The position numbers and the translations under genes were made by a program. From Rubrobacter sp. (lineage in GTDB: Bacteria; Actinomycetota; Rubrobacteria; Rubrobacterales; Rubrobacteraceae), in NCBI GenBank assembly GCA_013815575.1, contig JACDFX010000162.1, positions 1 through 5,533 of the forward strand: a stretch of DNA of 5,533 bases, read 5' to 3'. Shown here piece after piece: positions 1 through 4,746 of this stretch; the stretch's first letter is position 1, and every line of letters starts with the position of its first letter. The notes beneath the pieces are model-generated. The model was given only the letters and a program-made list of their open reading frames with translations. It was not told the origin of the DNA and ran no database searches.

Positions 1-20
1 TTGCTATGTAGCGTGACGGC

Positions 21-72
21 TAAAGTCCAGGTAAGCGACCCCCCTATAAGTCGCGGTGCTTATGTCCGATAA
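21..72 (+). promoter_or_regulatory. Tandem sigma-28 (FliA/WhiG)-like promoter elements
   Basis: The better element reads ATAAGTC at 46-52 and TCCGATAA at 65-72. This matches the FliA/WhiG consensus TAAA-N15-GCCGATAA with exactly 15 bases between ATAA (46-49) and the -10, and seven of eight -10 bases. The start point would fall near 79-80, giving a leader of about 30 bases that includes the Shine-Dalgarno at 99-106. A second, weaker element lies just upstream: TAAAGTCC at 21-28 and CCCTATAA at 42-49, with a looser 17-base gap after TAAA. The -10 of the upstream copy overlaps the -35 of the downstream copy. GATAAT at 68-73 could also serve as a -10 for the main sigma factor, but I see no good -35 for it. 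The sigma family is inferred from the motif alone. Confidence 0.5.
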
Positions 73-98
73 TGACTTACACAAGTACCGTTTTCTCT

Positions 99-106
99 GG
101 AGGGGG
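99..106 (+). promoter_or_regulatory. Ribosome binding site of the M23-like gene
   Basis: GGAGGGGG lies just upstream of ATG 109, with GGAGG at 99-103 ending five bases before the start codon. It is a strong Shine-Dalgarno and fixes the start at 109. Confidence 0.85.
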
Positions 107-108
107 AA

Positions 109-1560
109 ATGCGCAACCGCTACAACATATTGGGCTTCGTGCTCCTTACACTGGCTGCAGTCATGGGAGTCGTAGGGTCCGGCGCGGGTGCTCAGGCCCA
201 GTCCCCCGGCACGCCCGTGGCCCAGAAGACGGGGGGCGAGGCCGTCGGGGCTGCGGTTGTCCACCCGGCGGGGTGGAATGTCGAGCGGGAAACCTACACC
301 TACGATGACACCTACGGTTACACGCTCTGGTATCCGGACACCGGCGAGGCCCACGACCACGGCGGGAAGCCGGCGCTGCGGGTCGCGCTGGCCTACGAGC
401 TGAAGCCGCAGGACATAGACGCAGAGGTCGACGCGGTCTTGGCCGACTACCCGGGCCTTCCTCTGAAACGCGAGGCGGTGAACGTCGCCAGGGAGCACGA
501 GGGCGTCGCGGTCGGGCCCATACCGGGCGGCACCCCTTACACCGCGGTCTACGTGCCGGTCAACGGGCGAGTCTACAAGATCAACGCGTACGCGGATGAT
601 CCGGAAGGGCGGGGCCTGGATGCCCGCAGCAAAGAGTTGCTCTCCGACGTGCGCTTCGAGCGGCCGTCGCGGTCGGTAGGTTCGCTCGGTCTGACGGGGG
701 CCAACTCGCCCGAGGCGCTTTACCCTTCGGGTCCGGAGGCGAGCGCGGTGAAACGCCAGGAAGATGGGAAGGCGCCCGTGGATCTCGCCGCCGCGGCCTC
801 CGACGATGGGCCTTCGATCACGGCAACGCGGACGACCACCAAGGGCGGCGGCGAGACGCGCATCGCAGAGGGGTGCTGGCGGGCGGACCCCCGCTTCTTC
901 GTACAGACCCAGCACGGTTACCGCGCGAACGCCTCCGGCGGTGACGGCATACCTACCGGGTGGACCCAGATCGGCGTCCCCAACTTCTGGGGTCAGTACA
1001 CCCACGGCAACCTCGGCTACGGTCGGTGCGCCGAGCCGTACTACGCCAACGACAAGTACGCTGTGGATTATCCTCTGAACAGGTGGGACCACGTCTTCTC
1101 GCCCTTCTCCTGCGGCACGGTGACCTACGCCGGCCGCAACCAGACCCACGCGGACTACGGGATCTTCGTCTCCATCAAGGCGTGCAACGGCAAGTACGTG
1201 AACCTCTCGGCGCACCTGGAGGCCCTCGGGACCAATAACGGGGACAGGTTGAGCAAGGGTGACAGGGTAACGAGGAATACCGTGATCGGCTACGCTGGCG
1301 ACACCGGCGGGGGCAACATCGCGGTCGGCAGGGTGCATGTCCACACGGCCTTCTACCGCTACCCGAAGGAAAACCCCGACGGGTCGCCCTACGGTGGCGC
1401 GGGGCTGCAGATCGTCCGTAACCATTACGTCGGCACCGCAGCGCGTCGGCGGGGCATCGAGGTCGACTCCCGCGTATACAACTACGCGAGGGTCACGCCC
1501 AGGAAGGCCTTCTGCCGCGAGGACAGAAGGTGCGGCGAAGAGTACCTGGTGAGCAACTGA
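109..1560 (+). CDS. Secreted M23 (LytM-like) peptidase-domain protein, possibly lacking one zinc ligand
   Basis: The 483-residue product begins with a Sec signal peptide: basic MRNR, a hydrophobic core at about 7-25, and a likely cut after A-Q-A at 28-30. Residues 45-190 form an alpha/beta-looking region of a family I do not recognise. Residues 191-250 look like a flexible linker. Residues 251-450 carry a Peptidase_M23 domain, whose family normally cuts peptide cross-bridges in peptidoglycan or the cell wall. Visible motifs are KYAVDY with the ligand candidate D320, GTVTYAG at 336-342, SAHL with H369 (the position of LytM H260), GD/GYAGDTGGG at 394-402, and HVH at 410-412 (catalytic H410, zinc ligand H412). 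The family usually has a His nine residues before the Asp in this subtype; here it is Y311. Six cysteines (256, 307, 335, 359, 469, 475) lie in or after the domain and may form disulfides outside the cell. The strong Shine-Dalgarno supports the ATG start. It may be a divergent enzyme, or a non-catalytic wall-binding or activator protein like EnvC or NlpD. Confidence 0.85.
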   Translation: MRNRYNILGFVLLTLAAVMGVVGSGAGAQAQSPGTPVAQKTGGEAVGAAVVHPAGWNVERETYTYDDTYGYTLWYPDTGEAHDHGGKPALRVALAYELKPQDIDAEVDAVLADYPGLPLKREAVNVAREHEGVAVGPIPGGTPYTAVYVPVNGRVYKINAYADDPEGRGLDARSKELLSDVRFERPSRSVGSLGLTGANSPEALYPSGPEASAVKRQEDGKAPVDLAAAASDDGPSITATRTTTKGGGETRIAEGCWRADPRFFVQTQHGYRANASGGDGIPTGWTQIGVPNFWGQYTHGNLGYGRCAEPYYANDKYAVDYPLNRWDHVFSPFSCGTVTYAGRNQTHADYGIFVSIKACNGKYVNLSAHLEALGTNNGDRLSKGDRVTRNTVIGYAGDTGGGNIAVGRVHVHTAFYRYPKENPDGSPYGGAGLQIVRNHYVGTAARRRGIEVDSRVYNYARVTPRKAFCREDRRCGEEYLVSN

Positions 1561-1581
1561 GCCGGGAACTCTTCTAGCCGG

Positions 1582-1608
1582 GGAGGATGCCGCGGGCGCG
1601 GCGTCTCC
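1582..1608 (+). terminator. Candidate terminator hairpin after the M23-like gene
   Basis: GGAG (1582-1585) and ATGCCGC (1587-1593) pair with GCGGCGT (1598-1604) and CTCC (1605-1608), around a GGGC loop. The stem has 11 pairs with one bulged G and one G-T pair. It begins about 22 bases after the stop codon. The sequence after it is only mildly T-rich (GTTCCTC), so intrinsic termination is plausible but not certain. Confidence 0.5.
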
Positions 1609-1639
1609 GTTCCTCGGAAGTCGGTCTCGGCGCGGGCGG

Positions 1640-1645
1640 TATACT
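1640..1645 (+). promoter_or_regulatory. Possible -10 box of the sugar transferase gene
   Basis: TATACT matches five of six bases of TATAAT and keeps the key A2 and T6. No good -35 stands 16-18 bases upstream. A start point near 1652 would leave only about 6 to 12 bases before the candidate GTG starts at 1658 and 1664. Confidence 0.45.
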
Positions 1646-1657
1646 GGTACCGGGTAG

Positions 1658-3049
1658 GTGTCCGTGCGGTTCTTGAAAAACATCCTGAAAAGCCTTCTTG
1701 GCTTCAAATCTTTGCGGCGCTCCCTGAGCGTGCTGGTGCTGGCGGCCCTGGACGCGGCCGCGCTCTTCTCCGGCCTGCTGGGGGCATCGCGGCTTTCGGG
1801 CAACGACGGAGTCGACCGGGTCTCCCTGGCGCCGTTGCTGGTCGGCTTGTGGATCGTGGTCTTCGCCGCCTTCCGGCTCTACGACAGGGCGCCGGTCAGG
1901 CGTAACCCGGGGGCCCTGATCGGGGCTTCCTTCTGTTGGGCCGGGCTCGCGCTCGCCGGGGCGGCGGTCTATCCTGAGAGCGGCCTGGGACTCGTCGGCA
2001 TTCTCGTCTCCGCCCTTTTGGGCTTCTCCTGCGCCGGCGCGATGAGGCTGCTCTTCGAGCGGGGCGTGGCGCGGGTCTATCGACGTGGCCTCGGCCAGAC
2101 GCCCGTGCTTGTGGCCGGCCGGGAGCCCGACCGGGCGCGGGTACTGCAGACGATGGAGCGCGCGGGCGGGGCCTATGTCCTTGCGGGCGAGGTGGACCTG
2201 GAGGGCGGCGCGGCGGACCTGGCCGCGCTCCGCTCCGCGCTGGACGGCACGGATGCCCGCGTGGTCGTCCTCGCCGGGGCGGAACGGCTGCCGGATGACG
2301 GGCTTCTGGAGTTACTCCACTCGGTGCGCCTTCGCGGTATTCCTCTACGGGTCGTGCCCGGTGCCCTGGCCCTGATGCGCGGCCGGACCATCCTCTCCGA
2401 GGGCATGGGTATGCCGCTGCTGGAGGTCCGCTACCCCCGGTTAGACAACTCTCAGCGAGCCCTAAAGCGCGCCCTCGACGTGGCCGTTTCGATGGCCGGC
2501 ATCCTGCTCCTCTGGCCGCTCTTCCTCGTGGTCGCCACGGCCGTTCGGCTCGACTCACCCGGGCCGGTGCTCTTCAAGCAGAAGAGGGTGGGCGCGGACG
2601 AGAAGACCTTCGTCTGTCTCATGCTCCGGTCCATGCGGGCCGACGCCGAGGTGCTACAGGGGGGGCTGGAGGAGATGAACGAGGCGCAGGGCCCGATCTT
2701 CAAGATAAAGCGGGACCCCCGCGTGACCCGCGTGGGGGGGGTCCTCCGACGCTGGAGCCTGGACGAGCTGCCCCAGCTCGTCAACGTCCTCAAAGGTGAG
2801 ATGAGCCTCGTGGGCCCCAGGCCGCTGCCGGTGCGGGATTTCTTGAAGATGGAGGAGGAAGACAAGAGGCGGTTGGGTGCGGTGCCGGGTATGACGGGGT
2901 ACTGGCAGATCAGCGGCCGGAGCGACCTCTCCTTCGAGGACATGGTCCGCCTCGACCTTTACTACATGGAGAACTGGTCACTCTCTTTCGACCTCAAGAT
3001 CGTACTAAAGACCCTCGGCGCCGTCCTGCGCCGCGAGGGAGCGTACTGA
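1658..3049 (+). CDS. Polyprenyl-phosphate sugar-1-phosphate transferase (exopolysaccharide initiation)
   Basis: This 463-residue membrane protein has the layout of the WcaJ/PssY/EpsL-like initiating phosphoglycosyltransferases. Such enzymes move a sugar-1-phosphate from a nucleotide sugar to undecaprenyl phosphate at the cytoplasmic face, starting a polysaccharide unit. Membrane segments are visible at about 24-44, 56-74, 84-104 and 109-131. Residues 147-245 form a Rossmann-like (CoA-binding-like) domain without a clear glycine-rich loop. The catalytic bacterial sugar transferase domain (PF02397) spans about 266-463. It holds KRALDV (270-275), a membrane or re-entrant helix at 275-297, FKQKRVG (306-312), the DP at 353-354, the catalytic pair D369-E370 in LDELPQL, SLVGPRPLP (383-391), and G-M-T-G-Y-W-Q-x-x-G-R (411-421). 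The usual KFR(S/T)M motif reads MLRSM at 322-326. GTG 1658 or GTG 1664 could be the start; a weak GGGTAGG at 1652-1658 would suit 1664. The sugar cannot be read from the sequence. Confidence 0.92.
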   Translation: MSVRFLKNILKSLLGFKSLRRSLSVLVLAALDAAALFSGLLGASRLSGNDGVDRVSLAPLLVGLWIVVFAAFRLYDRAPVRRNPGALIGASFCWAGLALAGAAVYPESGLGLVGILVSALLGFSCAGAMRLLFERGVARVYRRGLGQTPVLVAGREPDRARVLQTMERAGGAYVLAGEVDLEGGAADLAALRSALDGTDARVVVLAGAERLPDDGLLELLHSVRLRGIPLRVVPGALALMRGRTILSEGMGMPLLEVRYPRLDNSQRALKRALDVAVSMAGILLLWPLFLVVATAVRLDSPGPVLFKQKRVGADEKTFVCLMLRSMRADAEVLQGGLEEMNEAQGPIFKIKRDPRVTRVGGVLRRWSLDELPQLVNVLKGEMSLVGPRPLPVRDFLKMEEEDKRRLGAVPGMTGYWQISGRSDLSFEDMVRLDLYYMENWSLSFDLKIVLKTLGAVLRREGAY

Positions 3050-3290
3050 GGAGCACGCCGCTTGTAGCGGCCTTCAGCACACTTCGGCCTGCGGCCTCAC
3101 CCTCGGCTCTTTGGCTTTGGGGTCGCGCGTTGGGAAGACTTGGGCGTGTCGGAGGCCTTGGGGCTGTGCCGACGGCAGTTTAGTCCTTCACGACTCCGTT
3201 TCTCTGCCCACATCCCGGAGGGTTTTGCCTGTCGGTGAAACGCGGGAGCCGTCGAAGTTCTGGAAGTTCGCCCGCCCTCCCGCCGGTTTG
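3050..3290. other. Non-coding spacer without a recognisable gene
   Basis: No open frame here has a credible start, ribosome site or family-like protein. The stretch holds several weak inverted repeats: GCCGC/GCGGC at 3057-3071 with a five-base loop, GGCC/GGCC at 3086-3096, and GTCGG/CCGAC at 3148-3173 with a partly paired interior. It also has short T-rich runs and the near-repeat GAAGTTC at 3254-3260 and 3263-3269. The hairpins just after the stop at 3049 could end transcription of the transferase gene, but none has a proper T-run. Confidence 0.5.
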
Positions 3291-3293
3291 ATC

Positions 3294-3299
3294 TAGAAT
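3294..3299 (+). promoter_or_regulatory. Candidate -10 box for the sulfatase-like gene
   Basis: TAGAAT matches five of six bases of TATAAT. A start point near 3306 would give a leader of about 55 bases that includes a hairpin and the Shine-Dalgarno. No convincing -35 stands at the usual distance, so an activator or an alternative sigma factor may be involved. Confidence 0.4.
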
Positions 3300-3307
3300 A
3301 GGCCGCG

Positions 3308-3333
3308 GCGTCCCGGTTGGAAGAGCCGGGCGC
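3308..3333 (+). promoter_or_regulatory. Hairpin in the leader of the sulfatase-like gene
   Basis: GCG (3308-3310) and CCCGG (3312-3316) pair with CCGGG (3326-3330) and CGC (3331-3333), with one bulged T and a nine-base purine-rich loop, TTGGAAGAG. CCGCG/CGCGG at 3303-3307 and 3331-3335 offers an alternative outer stem. If transcription starts near 3306, this structure would sit at the extreme 5' end of the mRNA. It ends 13 bases before the Shine-Dalgarno, so it could stabilise the message, or it may be incidental. Confidence 0.35.
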
Positions 3334-3348
3334 GGAGACTCACTTTTC

Positions 3349-3354
3349 GGAGGT
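3349..3354 (+). promoter_or_regulatory. Ribosome binding site of the sulfatase-like gene
   Basis: GGAGGT stands upstream of ATG 3361, with GGAGG ending seven bases before it. This is near-ideal spacing and supports the start at 3361. Confidence 0.85.
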
Positions 3355-3360
3355 AAGAGC

Positions 3361-4692
3361 ATGAACGTTATCCTGATCGTCTTGGACAGCCTGCGCAAAG
3401 ACCACCTCGGCGTCTACGGCAACGACCGCGTCCAGACCCCGAACCTGGACGCCCTGGCGGGCGAGAGTTTCCGGTTTACCCGGGCCTACCCGGAGTCCCT
3501 GCCGACGATCTGCGCCCGCCGCGCAATCCACACGGGCCTCAGGACCTTCCCTTTCAGGAACAGGGTTGAGCTGCCTGGGGAGACCTTCCAACCCGCCGGC
3601 TGGCAGCCCATCCCGGAGGACCAGACCACGCTCTCGGAGACGCTGGTTGCCCAGGGGTACAACACGGTCCTTTACTCGGACACCCAGCCGCTCTTCCACC
3701 CCTCGATGAACTTCCAGCGCGGCTTTCGGGTCTTTGACTGGATCCGGGGCCAGGAACGCGACCGCTACCGCCCGAAGTCCCTCGCCCCCAAAGACCTGGT
3801 CGAGAGGAACACCGTTCCCGGCAACGATGAGGGCATGATCAGCAAGGTCCAGCAGTACCTCGCCAACACCCGCGACCGCGGGGCCGAAGAAGACTACTTC
3901 GCCCCGCGCCTCTTTACCAGTGGAATGGACTTCCTGGACCGCTCGGAGGCCGGGCAACCGTTCTTCCTGATGCTCGACTCCTTCGACCCGCACGAGCCCT
4001 GGGACCCGCCCGAGGAGTACGCAAACATGTACTCAGACGGCTACGACGGCCGCGACCCGATCGTCCCCAACTACGGCGGCTCCGAGTGGATAGAGGAGGC
4101 CGAGCTGGAGCGTATGCGCGCCCTCTACGCCGGCGAGGTGACGATGGTTGACCGCTGGTTCGGGCGCTTCATGGACAAGATGCGGGAGACCGGACGGGCC
4201 GATGACACCGTCCTCGTCCTCCTCTCCGACCACGGGGTCGCCCTCGGCGAGCATGGGTTTACCGGCAAGCCCTTCAACGCGCTCTGGCCCGAGCTGACGG
4301 ACATACCGTTCATGATCCGTCACCCTGAGGGCCTCGGCGCCGGAGAGACCAGCGACTATTTCGCCTCCACCCACGACGTCGCCCCGACGATCCTCGGCCT
4401 GCTTGGCCTCTTCCCGCAGCAGCAGATGGAAGGCCAGTACCTCTCCACCCTTATGGATGGCGGAGAGCTACCGTCCAGGGACCACTTTACCCTCGGCTAC
4501 GCCGACCACGTCTGGGCCCGCGACGACCGCTACCTGATGTTCTCCCGCAACGACCGCTCCGAGCCCCACCTCTACGACCTCCAGAACGACCCAGGGGCGA
4601 ACCGAAACCTGGCGGACGGGGACCCCGACCGCGTCCGGCGCATGTTCGACGACTACGTCCTCACCGACGCCGGCGGTTCCCTGGATGGCTAG
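3361..4692 (+). CDS. Cytoplasmic sulfatase-like hydrolase or phosphotransferase with a threonine nucleophile
   Basis: The 443-residue product is full length for a small member of the sulfatase branch (PF00884) of the alkaline phosphatase superfamily. The N-terminus VILIVLDSLRKDHLGVYG gives metal-ligand candidate D9, followed by TPNLDALA at 26-33. The active-site segment LPTICARRAIHTG (47-59) aligns best with T49 at the nucleophile position and R53 as the conserved Arg. C51 lies two residues too late to be a formylglycine cysteine, and the signature proline is absent. Further active-site parts are DPHEPW with H211, LLSDHG with D290 and H291, GEHG at 296-299, and K303. The C-terminus has the family signature LYDLQNDPGANRNLAD (404-419). 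There is no signal peptide or membrane segment, so it should act in the cytoplasm. Thr-type relatives include phosphodiesterases, phosphopentomutase and phosphoethanolamine or glycerol-phosphate transferases. Its place between an initiating transferase and a flippase suggests a role in polysaccharide modification or precursor supply. The substrate is unknown. Confidence 0.85.
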   Translation: MNVILIVLDSLRKDHLGVYGNDRVQTPNLDALAGESFRFTRAYPESLPTICARRAIHTGLRTFPFRNRVELPGETFQPAGWQPIPEDQTTLSETLVAQGYNTVLYSDTQPLFHPSMNFQRGFRVFDWIRGQERDRYRPKSLAPKDLVERNTVPGNDEGMISKVQQYLANTRDRGAEEDYFAPRLFTSGMDFLDRSEAGQPFFLMLDSFDPHEPWDPPEEYANMYSDGYDGRDPIVPNYGGSEWIEEAELERMRALYAGEVTMVDRWFGRFMDKMRETGRADDTVLVLLSDHGVALGEHGFTGKPFNALWPELTDIPFMIRHPEGLGAGETSDYFASTHDVAPTILGLLGLFPQQQMEGQYLSTLMDGGELPSRDHFTLGYADHVWARDDRYLMFSRNDRSEPHLYDLQNDPGANRNLADGDPDRVRRMFDDYVLTDAGGSLDG

Positions 4693-4711
4693 GTACTCCA
4701 TGTACGGGGCT

Positions 4712-4722
4712 TCCTGTCAGGA
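4712..4722 (+). repeat. Short perfect palindrome upstream of the flippase promoter
   Basis: TCCTG and CAGGA flank a single T. The palindrome ends 10 bases before the TATAAT at 4733, in the -35 region. GGGG at 4706-4709 and CCCC at 4729-4732 can add an outer stem, making a hairpin 14-40 bases after the stop codon of the sulfatase-like gene. It could be an operator, part of a weak terminator, or chance. Confidence 0.3.
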
Positions 4723-4732
4723 CGAAAACCCC

Positions 4733-4738
4733 TATAAT
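4733..4738 (+). promoter_or_regulatory. Perfect -10 box of the flippase gene
   Basis: This is an exact TATAAT in a GC-rich setting. Transcription should begin at about 4745, two bases or fewer from the GTG at 4747, so the mRNA would be leaderless or nearly so. The best -35 candidate is a poor TTCCTG at 4711-4716 with a 16-base spacer. It lies within the palindrome. Confidence 0.65.
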
Positions 4739-4746
4739 CTCGTGCC

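Noticed and set aside
1..108. The tail of an upstream gene at the left edge
   Set aside because: No frame gives a convincing C-terminus, and most of the stretch is explained by promoter-like elements and a leader.
4..1803. A 599-codon open frame on the minus strand opposite the M23-like gene
   Set aside because: Its product is rich in Arg, Val, Pro and Gly with no family motifs, as expected from the antisense of a high-GC gene. The plus-strand gene has a signal peptide, a ribosome site and catalytic motifs.
1896..2558. A 220-codon minus-strand frame within the sugar transferase gene
   Set aside because: The Arg/Pro-rich low-complexity product is typical of a shadow frame, and it lies wholly within a well-supported gene.
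3111..3296. A small 61-codon plus-strand frame in the spacer
   Set aside because: It starts at a TTG without a Shine-Dalgarno, has no recognisable features and runs into the promoter of the next gene.
3511..3519. C51 of the sulfatase-like protein as a formylglycine cysteine
   Set aside because: The proline of C-x-P-x-R is missing and the spacing to the conserved T-G is two residues short, so the Cys does not fit the signature.
3340..3993. A 217-codon minus-strand frame opposite the sulfatase-like gene
   Set aside because: No motif or ribosome site was seen. It is the mirror of conserved sulfatase-family sequence.
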